From: OLB6 sp964620125
GTDB taxonomy: Bacteria > Bacteroidota > Ignavibacteria > Kapaibacteriales > Kapaibacteriaceae
Reading direction: 5' to 3'
DNA length: 64,000 bases
Assembly (NCBI GenBank): GCA_964620125.1
Contig: CAZUGQ010000006.1
Coordinates: 1-64,000, forward strand
The translations under genes were made by a program, and so were the position numbers. Below are positions 1 through 9,100 of the stretch, in pieces. The notes below the pieces were generated by a model, which saw only the letters and a program-made list of their open reading frames with translations, was not told the origin of the DNA and did not search any database. Positions within the stretch are counted from its first letter, which is position 1; each line of letters starts with the position of its first letter.

Positions 1-996
1 ACCACAACTACATATAGGCCCACAGCAATACAGGATGGCTCGGTGTTTGTTGACAGTACAACGGTGTTCGTGTCTACGCTCGATATCACATCCCCATCGT
101 CAGTTCGCTTGTGCCAGGGCTCGGCTGTTCAGCTTATGGTATCGGGCGCTGCAACGTACCGGTGGACGCCTTCTGATGGGCTATCTGACCCAACAATCCC
201 CAATCCTATTGCCTCTCCACGGGTAAGCACCACATATGAGATTGCTGGGGTTGACGCATTTGGTTGCGAGGATAGGACGTTGCTCACCGTTGATGTAGTA
301 GACACGGCAAGTGTTGTCCTTCGTGCCTCGACCATTTCGGCCGAAGCTGGAACCGATGACCTAGGTATCCCAGTGGTGGTCGAAGTAGACCCGGAGTTAC
401 TTCCGATGTTTGCTGATACCCTCATGGCAAGTCTCATTTTCCCAGCCGAAGTGTTCTATCCATCTCGGTGGGATATCGGCCAGCCCTTTTTCTCAATACG
501 TGGAAACGAGCGCGTAACCAGGCTTCTGCAGCATAACATACAACTCGTTAATCCACAGCAGCGCATCAACACCTTGTATGGCACTGTGCTTAGTGGGTCG
601 ATCACAACGGCAACGCTTCACTGGGAAGACATCCATTGGGCGGGCCTAACATGTCCATCCAATGGATCTACACCAAGCCTCCTTCTCGTTACTGGATGCA
701 ACATCAAAGGAAGAGCACTTCGATACTTCTCCCAAACATCTGTTACTGCAGTGCCTCGGCCTTCTTCAAGTGTGATCGACGTTTCGATATCCGGCGACGA
801 GCCTGGCCAATACGTTGTCCAACTCGTGAGTACCGATGGAGCCATGATACACCAACATACCATCAGCCGAGCGTATCAAAGCGCCAACGTTCTGTCGTAC
901 CCCATTGACATGAGTTCCATCGCTCGAGGCTTATACTACGTGGTAGTTACGGCTCCTTCGGGCCCCTATCTCTCTAGAGTGTTGTGGATGCCGTGA
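1..996 (+). CDS. C-terminal part of a T9SS-sorted secreted protein (5' truncated)
   Basis: The reading frame is open from base 1, so the gene begins before the window; a GTG at 43 is only an internal codon. The visible protein has an Ig/PKD-like module with the Cys-Gln-Gly-Ser, Tyr-Arg-Trp-Thr-Pro and Cys-Glu-Asp pattern typical of Bacteroidetes surface repeats (about residues 35-100 of the visible part). A cohesin-like or otherwise unassigned beta-rich stretch follows. It ends in an 80-90 residue type A sorting domain with the usual close (Ala-Arg-Gly-Leu-Tyr-Tyr-Val-Val-Val, then Leu-Ser-Arg-Val-Leu). Such domains direct export through the Por/T9SS system and anchorage at the cell surface. 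The gene converges on paaD with only 25 bases between the stop codons. The biochemical role is unknown. Confidence 0.8.
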   Translation, partial: TTTTYRPTAIQDGSVFVDSTTVFVSTLDITSPSSVRLCQGSAVQLMVSGAATYRWTPSDGLSDPTIPNPIASPRVSTTYEIAGVDAFGCEDRTLLTVDVVDTASVVLRASTISAEAGTDDLGIPVVVEVDPELLPMFADTLMASLIFPAEVFYPSRWDIGQPFFSIRGNERVTRLLQHNIQLVNPQQRINTLYGTVLSGSITTATLHWEDIHWAGLTCPSNGSTPSLLLVTGCNIKGRALRYFSQTSVTAVPRPSSSVIDVSISGDEPGQYVVQLVSTDGAMIHQHTISRAYQSANVLSYPIDMSSIARGLYYVVVTAPSGPYLSRVLWMP

Positions 997-1021
997 AGCG
1001 TTTGACGTAAGGGGGCTCTGG

Positions 1022-1504
1022 TTAAACTGGCTTGAAGGCCTCGAACGTTTCACCACACGTGTTGCAGTGGTGAATGCTTCTGCATAGTGTTGGACCAAAC
1101 GGCGAACGCAGAGTTGTGTTCCTGCTGCCGCATACTGGACAGGCAATGTTTTCCAACACTTCCAGTTTCAGTGTAAGAGTATCTTCGAACGGCTCTGGTG
1201 GGGCTAGGCCGTGTTGCAGCAGTGCAGCCCGACCACGCTCCGTTATTCGATTGGATGACCACTGCTCCTGAAAATCCACGTGTACTGAGACCGACGTAAA
1301 CCCAAGCCCCTTTAAAACTCGTTCAGTATCAGATCGCATTACATCAATCGCGGGGCAGCCAACGAATGTTGGGGTGAGACTCACGTGTACAGAGTTGCCA
1401 TCAACATTCACCGCTGTTACGATACCCATATCCACGATGCTGATCGTTGGGATCTCAGGATCCTTCACGGCGTGAAGAGCGAGAAGAATGTCGTCCGGCG
1501 TCAT
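1022..1504 (-). CDS. paaD: Phenylacetyl-CoA epoxidase-associated protein PaaD (PaaJ)
   Basis: PaaD is the accessory protein of the ring-1,2-phenylacetyl-CoA epoxidase, thought to help mature the iron centre of PaaA. The N-terminal half is a MIP18/DUF59 fold (Asp-Pro-Glu-Ile-Pro, Val-Asp-Met-Gly, then Thr-Phe-Val-Gly-Cys-Pro). The C-terminal end is a zinc ribbon with Cys-Pro-Val-Cys and Cys-Asn-Thr-Cys. The ATG at 1504 gives about 160 residues, which matches the family. A TTG at 1555 would add 17 residues lying inside paaC, and I judge it less likely. The gene is the last of paaBCD and overlaps the end of paaC. Its downstream neighbour is convergent. The family assignment is firm; the start is less so. 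Confidence 0.88.
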   Translation of the reverse strand: MTPDDILLALHAVKDPEIPTISIVDMGIVTAVNVDGNSVHVSLTPTFVGCPAIDVMRSDTERVLKGLGFTSVSVHVDFQEQWSSNRITERGRAALLQHGLAPPEPFEDTLTLKLEVLENIACPVCGSRNTTLRSPFGPTLCRSIHHCNTCGETFEAFKPV

Positions 1505-1532
1505 GTATGCATCACGATGGTGATGGTCGCTA

Positions 1533-2288
1533 TCACCACTCTGCTGTTGGGTCAATACGTACCACTTCCGTCATCTCCAGAAGTAGTGGGCCGAGATGTT
1601 CTGTGTGGAAACCCTTTCGTCCACCTAACACTGGGCTTACGTTGGATGGAATTGAGAGTCCGGCATCTGTAAGCACGTTTGCTACAAACTCCAGCCACAT
1701 CTCCTGCAACACAGCTTCTCCAGCGAAGATTCCTTCTGACGTCAGAGCCTGTTCATCGATGCCAGGTTCGAACATGCCAAGAGCGAACGGCCATGCCTCG
1801 TTGAGGGCGCTAGCCATCCTTGCCTTGCTTTCCTCACTACCGTTGGCAGCCAGTTGCTCAACCCATGTTTTACCGTGGTAGAGATGATACTTGAGTTCGC
1901 CGTGAATCTTGCGACTAAGGTTTGCAAGCGGTTCTACAGAGCTTGCAGCAAGTAGGCTGTAGCGATGGAACTCCGCTGCATCGAAGAGGAAGTGCCGCAT
2001 CAGGCTAAAGTCATACTCACCATTTGGCAGCTCAACAAACTGACTGCATTTGAGGTCACGTTCTTCGCGCTGAAAGGCAATCACATCCGGAGGCGCTCCG
2101 CCACATAGCTCCTGGTTGATGCGATAGATAGCTTGCGCATGGCCAAGCTTGTCTTGAGCAATGGACGAGAAGGCAATATCTTCTTCAAGTAGGGGGCCCA
2201 TTCCCGTCCACTCACTGTGCCTATGCGCGAGAATCAACTCGTCATCGGCAATGCGAAGCAGGAGGTCGGACAATGCAACAGTGTTCAT
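1533..2288 (-). CDS. paaC: 1,2-phenylacetyl-CoA epoxidase structural subunit PaaC
   Basis: PaaC is the ferritin-like structural partner of the catalytic subunit PaaA in the multicomponent oxygenase that epoxidises phenylacetyl-CoA. The 251-residue length matches the family. Recognisable features are the Asp-Asp-Glu-Leu-Ile-Leu-Ala-His-Arg start, Glu-Asp-Ile-Ala-Phe-Ser-Ser-Ile-Ala-Gln-Asp-Lys-Leu-Gly-His-Ala, and the helical middle with Lys-Ile-His-Gly-Glu-Leu-Lys-Tyr-His. It lies 13 bases after paaB and overlaps paaD, so it is clearly co-transcribed with both. No paaA is adjacent, so the complex would need a PaaA encoded elsewhere. Confidence 0.9.
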   Translation of the reverse strand: MNTVALSDLLLRIADDELILAHRHSEWTGMGPLLEEDIAFSSIAQDKLGHAQAIYRINQELCGGAPPDVIAFQREERDLKCSQFVELPNGEYDFSLMRHFLFDAAEFHRYSLLAASSVEPLANLSRKIHGELKYHLYHGKTWVEQLAANGSEESKARMASALNEAWPFALGMFEPGIDEQALTSEGIFAGEAVLQEMWLEFVANVLTDAGLSIPSNVSPVLGGRKGFHTEHLGPLLLEMTEVVRIDPTAEW

Positions 2289-2301
2289 CTGAGCAAACGA
2301 T

Positions 2302-2715
2302 CTACGTGGACGGGGCTTGATTATCGGTTTTCGAATCCTGTGCAGCTTTCTTGAAAGCTTCTACCTTATTGCGGACCATGTATGCAGCTACGTCTCGGTA
2401 CTTTTTCTCGGGTGTTGTTTCGAAAACGTCGGCATCTTCCGATCTCATCGTAACAACATCAGACGTGCGAACAACCCAGAGGTTAAGTGTTTGACCGCGC
2501 CTTCCGAACTGCTCCTTTGCCATGAGCAGGGCAAGTTCAGCATTGGCAGCGTGCAGACTTCCAACATGCACATGGTGTGCACCTGTTTTTGCTTGGTGGA
2601 AGACTTCGAATGTTGGATGCTGGTCAAGCGGCGGTGTTGGCTGCAAAGGTTCGTCCGGAGTATCCGGTATACCAAGCCGCGTTACTCTTGGATCGAGAGA
2701 AATGATGGTAGCCAT
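2302..2715 (-). CDS. paaB: 1,2-phenylacetyl-CoA epoxidase subunit PaaB (extended)
   Basis: The family core is visible at about residues 34-85: Phe-Glu-Val-Phe, His-His-Val-His-Val-Gly-Ser-Leu-His-Ala-Ala-Asn-Ala-Glu-Leu-Ala-Leu and Leu-Trp-Val-Val. PaaB is a small protein that bridges the epoxidase heteromers. At 137 residues this one is longer than the usual 95 or so, with a proline-rich N-terminal extension and a charged C-terminal tail. It is the first paa gene of the cluster and begins 9 bases after the stop of an unrelated secreted-protein gene, in the place where paaA normally sits. No separate promoter is evident, so it may be transcribed from the secreted-protein operon. Confidence 0.85.
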   Translation of the reverse strand: MATIISLDPRVTRLGIPDTPDEPLQPTPPLDQHPTFEVFHQAKTGAHHVHVGSLHAANAELALLMAKEQFGRRGQTLNLWVVRTSDVVTMRSEDADVFETTPEKKYRDVAAYMVRNKVEAFKKAAQDSKTDNQAPST

Positions 2716-2724
2716 GATTGACTA

Positions 2725-5022
2725 CTAATGTACCACAAACACCGGATAGCCACGTGGAGTTGAGCCGCTCGATTCAACAACCACCACGTATGTTCCTCGG
2801 GGAAGCGCAGAAACGTCGAACTGGAAAGTAGTCCTTTCATGGCCATGAATCGGTACTCCGTGGGCACGTGTGGCACCTAAGGCATCCACGAGGTAGGCTG
2901 ATGCTTCGGGAAGAGGTGGAGCGATCTGAAGTTGCAGCCTATCATTTGCGGGTAGCGGGTAAGGTGGATACAGATAGTGGCTCACCCCAGCACGGATCAT
3001 GACTACGTCGACAGGGACCTCGCACCGGCTATTGCCGACGAACTGCAGCGATGTTCCATAGCCTTGAACGGGAACGTAGGTGGGAGAGCATGTGTCGGTG
3101 ATGATCAAGGTATCATGTACGAAGCCTGTATCAACTGCAGAATAACAGATATTCAGCTTGCCTACAGAGGACGGTGCGATAACGATTGGAAGTTGGGCTT
3201 GCGGTATGCTGCAGTACACATTGCCAACAAAGGTGGGGTCGCGGATTACAAGGTCTTCGTCGGCCGAACGGTTCAGGATGGTAATCTCTCTACATGCGAT
3301 TTCACCGACGGTAGCATCCGGGAGTACGAACACACCAGTAGGAATGCTCGACAACACGTCAACCTTGTTCTGGGTGTTGAGAACAACAACTACTACAGCG
3401 GCCGATGTACCTACACAACCGAACTGATCTACGACAGTGACGGTATACTCACCGGCCTGGTTGACGGTAATGTTGCTTTCGGATGAGCCATTGCTCCATT
3501 CGTAGCTCCGGTAGCCTGGCGGTGCACTAAGTGTTATCCATTCATCCTTACAGATGGTTGTTTTTCGATTAGTGCTTATCTGTGGAGACGGCAAAGGATG
3601 AACAACGACCTGTACTGGCTGTGTGGATCGTGTGCAACCGTATCCATCAACAATTGTTGCTGAGAACACACCCGAGCTCTTCACATAGATTGATTCGGTT
3701 GTATCACCTGTTGACCATTTGCGTGTTACAGCGTCGGCAACGAGATCGAGTCGTACACTGTCGCCTTCGCATACTTCCAACACCGTAGCTGAAATTCTAG
3801 GACGTGTCCCTGGAAAGTACCTGACGGTAATTTGAGCAACGGACTCGTGGCAGGTAATGCTATCGTATGCCAGCAGTGTGTACCTGCCCTCGGCCTTGGC
3901 AAAACGTGCCTGCGCAGAAACGCCATCGGACCATAAGTATCGAGTATAACCGATTGAACCTGTTAGGAGTACGCTATCGCCTTCGCAGATTTCGATGATT
4001 GGACCTTGTGGGTAAATCTGGACTTCTGGAACATCTGTGCGAGGATAGTATTTGTAGAGGCCTGCTCCGGCAATCCAGCCCAAGGTGTCGCCGATGAAGA
4101 ATACATCGTCCATATCCCCTTGAAGGCCGCAGTTCCGATTCACCCATGTTTTACCGCCATCACTTGTATAGAAGGCCGATCTATTATCGCCGGCGGCCCA
4201 ACCTCTGTTTTCATCGATCAAGTGAGTGCCGAACATGTTTTCGCCCGTATTAAAGCGACTCCACGTAAATCCCGCGTCATGCGAGACCAGCACCTCGCCA
4301 CCGGCGCCCTGGCCATCACATCCCTGCCCTGCTGATGGGATCATGAATGTGCGGCCAACGATGGCCAGTTCTTCATGCCAGAGTTTAGGCCCAGTGGATG
4401 AGTACTTCTGCCACGATGCTCCAAAGTCAGTCGTACGCCAAATCACGCCACTACTAACGGCGAACCCACTACCATCCTTGTAGAGGATGGCATCACTAAG
4501 GCCGCTTCGTGGTTCGGTACGTTGTGTGAGGGTGAATGTAGCACCACCATTCGTTGTTCGAAAGAACGATTGGATACTTGTGCCACAGCCCCCTACCAGG
4601 AAAACACCTTCGCGTTCATTCAGAAAGTAGCTACCCCATGCTTGTTCACCATTGGGGTCTGCTGGTGTGATATCGGTCCACGTAGCACCGCCATCAACCG
4701 ATTTGTACAGGCCGGCGGGTCCGGACGTATAGCCAACCAAAGGTGTAAGGAACTGGATGTATTCCAGAAAGTCGCGCGACGTTGATGTGCCTCGCCACGT
4801 ATTGCCGCCATCGGTGGTGCGAACAACATACCCTTCTATGCTACATGCCCAGCCGTAGCGTGGATCGCTGCTCAGAAAAAAAACATCGAGGTAGTACCCA
4901 GTAGAGTATGGTGGTGGCAGCGTTGCTTTCAGCCATTGGCCCTGCACGTGCATTCCCGCAGCAAGCAGGAATACTATGCACCATAGTGGAGCAGTTGATG
5001 CAGGACGAATCACATTAATCAC
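2725..5022 (-). CDS. T9SS-sorted secreted protein with BNR/YCF48-like and Ig-like repeats
   Basis: This is a 765-residue secreted protein. The N-terminus has a hydrophobic signal segment ending Ala-Gly-Met-His-Val-Gln-Gly-Gln. Residues of roughly 35-330 form a beta-propeller of BNR/photosystem-assembly-like repeats, each with Thr-Thr-Asp-Gly-Gly-x-Thr-Trp or a close variant. Three Cys-paired Ig-like modules follow, with Cys-Glu-Gly-Asp-Ser-Val and Leu-Trp-Ser-Asp/Asn-Gly. Next comes an ASPM/HYDIN-like domain, and then a C-terminal sorting domain (Tyr-Pro-Leu-Pro-Ala-Asn-Asp, Leu-Pro-Arg-Gly-Thr-Tyr-Val-Val-Val). The start shares 4 bases (ATGA) with the stop of the upstream gene, so the two are probably coupled. 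It is a likely surface protein; its ligand cannot be told. Confidence 0.85.
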   Translation of the reverse strand: MINVIRPASTAPLWCIVFLLAAGMHVQGQWLKATLPPPYSTGYYLDVFFLSSDPRYGWACSIEGYVVRTTDGGNTWRGTSTSRDFLEYIQFLTPLVGYTSGPAGLYKSVDGGATWTDITPADPNGEQAWGSYFLNEREGVFLVGGCGTSIQSFFRTTNGGATFTLTQRTEPRSGLSDAILYKDGSGFAVSSGVIWRTTDFGASWQKYSSTGPKLWHEELAIVGRTFMIPSAGQGCDGQGAGGEVLVSHDAGFTWSRFNTGENMFGTHLIDENRGWAAGDNRSAFYTSDGGKTWVNRNCGLQGDMDDVFFIGDTLGWIAGAGLYKYYPRTDVPEVQIYPQGPIIEICEGDSVLLTGSIGYTRYLWSDGVSAQARFAKAEGRYTLLAYDSITCHESVAQITVRYFPGTRPRISATVLEVCEGDSVRLDLVADAVTRKWSTGDTTESIYVKSSGVFSATIVDGYGCTRSTQPVQVVVHPLPSPQISTNRKTTICKDEWITLSAPPGYRSYEWSNGSSESNITVNQAGEYTVTVVDQFGCVGTSAAVVVVVLNTQNKVDVLSSIPTGVFVLPDATVGEIACREITILNRSADEDLVIRDPTFVGNVYCSIPQAQLPIVIAPSSVGKLNICYSAVDTGFVHDTLIITDTCSPTYVPVQGYGTSLQFVGNSRCEVPVDVVMIRAGVSHYLYPPYPLPANDRLQLQIAPPLPEASAYLVDALGATRAHGVPIHGHERTTFQFDVSALPRGTYVVVVESSGSTPRGYPVFVVH

Positions 5023-5849
5023 CGTATGATGATGGCCATGCCACTGAAAACTTTACGCTCGTTTAGAATTGCAACTGCGTAGGTGCCGGAACCAACATGC
5101 GAACCATTGTCAGCGCGTCCGTCCCAGACGTACTGGAAGGTGTCAGTATTGGCAATGGAGGTCTCTTGGCGAACAACAGATCCGGCAGCATCAATGATGG
5201 AGACGTGAACAGGAGAGCCAGGAACAACTGCAGCAGAAATGGTAACAGGACCATGAGCAGGGAGCGGAGAAATGGAGGACACTGCATTCCCGGTTTCGAA
5301 AACGTTGTCAACCGACGACACAACCAGTTGCACGGCCTCCATCAGGTTCCATTGATCACCACTAGCATTACCATTTCTATTAACTGCATTAGCTGCAGCG
5401 TGAAGGAAGTACGTTCCATTCAGTGGAGGAGCTTCCCATGTAAACTTGAAGTCTGCCACGCCTCCAGTAATTGTTTTTGGAGCAGAGTGTGTGAGTTCAT
5501 TCTGGAAGAGTTGTAGGCCTTCACCTGAAATCGTTGATAGTGCTCCTGCCTTAGCAACACCATTGAGACTTGTTCGAGCTGTGATATTACATCCAGCCGC
5601 TGTTGCGGAGGAATGTGCGATACGGAGTGTCAGTGTCACTGATCCGCCAGCAGGAACAAGCACCTTTCCATCAACCGCTTCGAGCACACTCACGGTAGTT
5701 GTGGAGTTACGCGATCCATGGCATCCAGCACCACCACATCCGCTAGCGGTAGCGCGGCCAATAACGCCACCAGAGGAGGCGTTCATGGATTGGTGTAGCA
5801 GGAGTAGGCTCAACAGAAAGGCTGCAAAACTTAGTAACACGTTGTTCAT
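5019..5849 (-). CDS. Secreted Reeler/choice-of-anchor-V-like protein with CX4CH motif and sorting domain
   Basis: The preferred start is the ATG at 5849, which opens a clear signal peptide (Met-Asn-Asn-Val-Leu-Leu-Ser-Phe, then a Leu-rich core). An in-frame start at 5894 would add 15 residues in front of it. Shortly after cleavage comes Ser-Gly-Cys-Gly-Gly-Ala-Gly-Cys-His-Gly, a CX4CH pattern where relatives of this fold often carry a haem-like CXXCH. The middle resembles the Reeler-like 'choice-of-anchor V' domain (Phe-Thr-Trp-Glu-Ala-Pro-Pro, Tyr-Phe-Leu-His-Ala-Ala-Ala-Asn-Ala-Val-Asn). The end is a FlgD-like/T9SS-type sorting domain. The gene overlaps the next by 4 bases. Its leader carries the four-hairpin array. 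Haem binding is inference. Confidence 0.75.
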   Translation of the reverse strand: MNNVLLSFAAFLLSLLLLHQSMNASSGGVIGRATASGCGGAGCHGSRNSTTTVSVLEAVDGKVLVPAGGSVTLTLRIAHSSATAAGCNITARTSLNGVAKAGALSTISGEGLQLFQNELTHSAPKTITGGVADFKFTWEAPPLNGTYFLHAAANAVNRNGNASGDQWNLMEAVQLVVSSVDNVFETGNAVSSISPLPAHGPVTISAAVVPGSPVHVSIIDAAGSVVRQETSIANTDTFQYVWDGRADNGSHVGSGTYAVAILNERKVFSGMAIIIR

Positions 5850-5940
5850 GGGGTAGGTAACTGAGTGGTAGAATGCAACGGGGTTAAAGATCAAAAACTA
5901 CGGGTGCAGTTACAAGTGTTGCAGGGTGGGAAGAGGAGGA

Positions 5941-6056
5941 GTACCGGGAGAATAGCACTCCCGGTATCGGTACCGGGACAATAGCACTCCCGGTATCGGT
6001 ACCGGGACAATAGCACTCCCGGTACCCGTACCGGGACATAAGCACTCCCGGTAACA
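5941..6056. repeat. Four tandem 29-bp hairpin repeats
   Basis: There are four head-to-tail units at 5941-5969, 5970-5998, 5999-6027 and 6028-6056. Each holds a perfect 8-bp inverted repeat, TACCGGGA-N9-TCCCGGTA. The stems are identical in all four units, while the loops and linkers differ by a few bases. Neighbouring units can also pair across the junction (TCCCGGTA-N4-TACCGGGA), so the array can fold in either of two registers. It lies between the giant adhesin's terminator and the start of the Reeler-like gene, so it is probably in that gene's 5' leader. Confidence 0.9.
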
Positions 6057-6081
6057 CCTTCCAGTAACAATCATTCCCCCC

Positions 6082-6117
6082 CAAAAACAAAGGGCGCATC
6101 CAAACGGATGCGCCCTT
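6082..6117 (-). terminator. Rho-independent terminator of the giant adhesin gene
   Basis: A perfect 12-bp stem (AAGGGCGCATCC at 6090-6101 pairs with 6106-6117) has a 4-base loop. On the minus strand it is followed by a T-rich run (TTTGTTTTTG). It begins 24 bases beyond the stop codon at 6141, the expected place for the end of the adhesin transcript. Confidence 0.92.
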
Positions 6118-6140
6118 GTCACTTTCAATTCAGGTCAGAT

Positions 6141-9100
6141 TTACTGACGCACCAAGCGAACGCTCCAGCGTTGATCACCCGTGGAGAGTACCACGTTGTA
6201 TACGCCGTTTGCTAGCGTGCCCATGTTCACACTTGTCTTGAAGGTACCACCTCCGAATGCCTCATTGATGGTGTAGACAACCTCACCAAGATTGTTCACA
6301 AGTTCAATGCGAACGTCTCCTGCCTCGAGGTTAGCAGCTTCAATGTTGAACAGGCCACTCGTTGGGTTCGGGAACACATGAAGCTCTGGTGCGTGGCCCG
6401 CAAACACGACGTCATTCACATCCGTGAGGGTGACGTCGTATCCATCAGATACCGAGCTACACGTGTTGTCGTCCTGAATCTCAACACGATACGTGCCTGA
6501 GGTGTTCACTAGCAAGTAGTGCGCAGTTGCACCAGAAATTGGAGCATACTGACCAGGCATACCGGTTGCACGGTACCACTGGTATCCGCGGGCCACTGCT
6601 GAGTTGGCATACAGGGTATCTCCACTGCGAGTTATCGATGGCCGTGCCGGTAGCGGATTAACCACAACGTCGGTTGGAACAGATGCAGCCTCGCAGCTTG
6701 CATTGTTGGTTACCACAACGGTGTAGCTACCTCCGTCAACTACAGTGATCTCACGAGTGGTAGCACCGTTCGACCAGAAGTAGCTGGAATACCCGTCCGG
6801 AGCACTGAGTACCACTGAACCACCATCGCAGAAGGTTGTTGGACCATTCGGAATCACGATTGGGGCTGGTACGGGGCTTACGGTAATGATTACCGTGTCC
6901 GATACACCCACACATCCGTTTGCATCTACAACTTCACAGTAAATGGTGTCCGTTTGCTTCACGAAGATTGAACGACCTGTGCCGTAGTTAATGTTCCGCT
7001 CAGAACGCCACGTGTAAGACACATATCCATTCGGAGCACGAACTTCTACACTATCACCTGAACATACGGTGGTGGATCCCACCACAGTAAGTACTGGCGT
7101 TGGCTTCGAATTAACAAATACGTCAACCTCGGTTGAAGTGCCCGTACAGCCATTACCGTCAGCAACCGTTACGGTGTATGAACCAGCTTCGGTTACAACG
7201 ATTGATTGTGTATTGGCACCGGTTGACCACAGGTACGTTGCAAATCCTGATGGTGCGGTGAGTGTTACACTGCCACCTTCGCAGAATGTGGTTGGTCCAC
7301 TAACCGTGATGATTGGTAGCGAGCTTGGGAACACGTTCACCACAATTGTGTTCGATGTTCCAACGCAGCCATTCTCATCGGTTACCCGAACGAAGTAGCT
7401 ACCGCCAGTGTGCACAACGATACTGCGCGAAGTCTCACCAGTGTTCCATACATAGCTGGCAAAGCCTACCGGAGCAGACAACGTTACGTCGCCACCTTGG
7501 CAGAACGTCGTTGGACCAGAAGCGGTTATCGTTACCGATGGCAGTTCATTCACAGTCACATTGAGCGAGTTGCGAGCAACACAGCCATACGTGTTGGTTT
7601 CTGTAACCGTTACGGCATGTGTACCCGGTACAGTCCACTCTACCGTAATGTTCGGCGTGCCTTGACCAGAGCGAATGATGTTGCCACCAGATACCACCCA
7701 CGAGTATGAGTGGCCTGGCAGACCTGGCGTGCTATACGTATGGATGGTGTTCAAGCATACTGATGTTGGACCAGACACCACCGGATTCGGAAGTGGATTG
7801 ATCGTTACGTTCAGTGATGCTGTAACAACACAGCCCCACGTAGAGGTTTGCGTGATCGTTACGGTGCCAGTTGTTGGCGTACTTCCAGCATTCGTCCAAC
7901 GAACGTTAACGCTTGTGCTGGTTGATGTTCCAACGATTGAACCGTTGCTCGAAACCGTCCATTGATAGTTGATGAAGCCTTGGGCCGATCCCGTTGCAGG
8001 AATGCTGGTCGAGTAGGTGACCATGTTATCCGTTTGCGGGTTGTCGCCAAGATCCGTTGCACATACAACCGACGGTCCTGTAATCGTTGGAACCGGTGGG
8101 TTCGGACGAACAGTGATTGACCGTGTGTTGCTGTTGATACAGCTCATGCTTGGCAGAACATCCGTTACCCATTCTGTAACCGAAACCGAACCTGCAATGG
8201 TGTTTGGCCACGATGGGTTCTGCCAGCTAACAGAGATGGTGTTTGTGCCCTGACCACTGATGATCGTGCCGCCAACAACAGTCCAAGTGTAGCTGTTGCC
8301 AGTCACGAAAGGTGTGGTGTACGTTTCAACAGAGTTACCACATGGATTCAGGTTTCCAGTGATGTTTGGCGACGGCGTCGGACGGATATCGAAGGTGTCG
8401 CGATCCGTCGTGATACAGTCAGAGCCGGGGATGGTTTCCGTGACCGACAGTGTTCCTTGACCAGCAGGGCCCCAGGTTACCTGTACAGTATTCGTGTACT
8501 GTCCAGAGACGATCGTACCGCCCGTTACTGCCCAGACGAAGGTGTTGCCTGGTGTAGCAAAGGTGGTATAGGTATGAGTGCTGAAGTTGCACACGATACC
8601 TGGCCGACGTCCGGCAGGGTTTCCATAACCCGTTGTCGAGGAAATGAACGGCGTTGGGATTTCATTCACCTGTACCTGCATCGACACTGTGGTCGAGCAG
8701 CCTCCGGCAATGTTGGTTTCCGTTACCGTTACGGTATGCAGACCTGGCTGGATCCACTTGATCTCAATAGAGTTCGAGTTTGGATAGCCAACGATTGGTG
8801 CAAATGCATTGGTTGGCGTAATGCTCCAAGCATAGGCACTTCCAACCACAAACGGTGTGAAGTATACGTGATCCTTGTTGATACAGGCCACGTTTGCACC
8901 GTTAATGTTCGGAGCAGGCTTGTAGGTCACAGTTACATTCTGTACGTCAGTGGTTTGGCAATCCGTGCCCGTTGTTGTTTCAACAACAGTGAGCGTTTGA
9001 TTGCCCAAACTCGTCCACTTAATCGTGACTGTGTTGCTTGTGCTTGATCCGATGATGTTACCACCCGTGACCGTCCATTGATACGAACTTGTAGCATTGA

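Noticed and set aside
5941..6056. 29-bp direct repeats that could be a small CRISPR array
   Set aside because: The units are contiguous with no unique spacers between them, each unit is itself a hairpin with a variable loop, and no cas gene is in the window.
5884..6128. Two minus-strand open frames across the hairpin array
   Set aside because: They only translate the repeat in two frames and have no other coding character; the DNA structure explains them.
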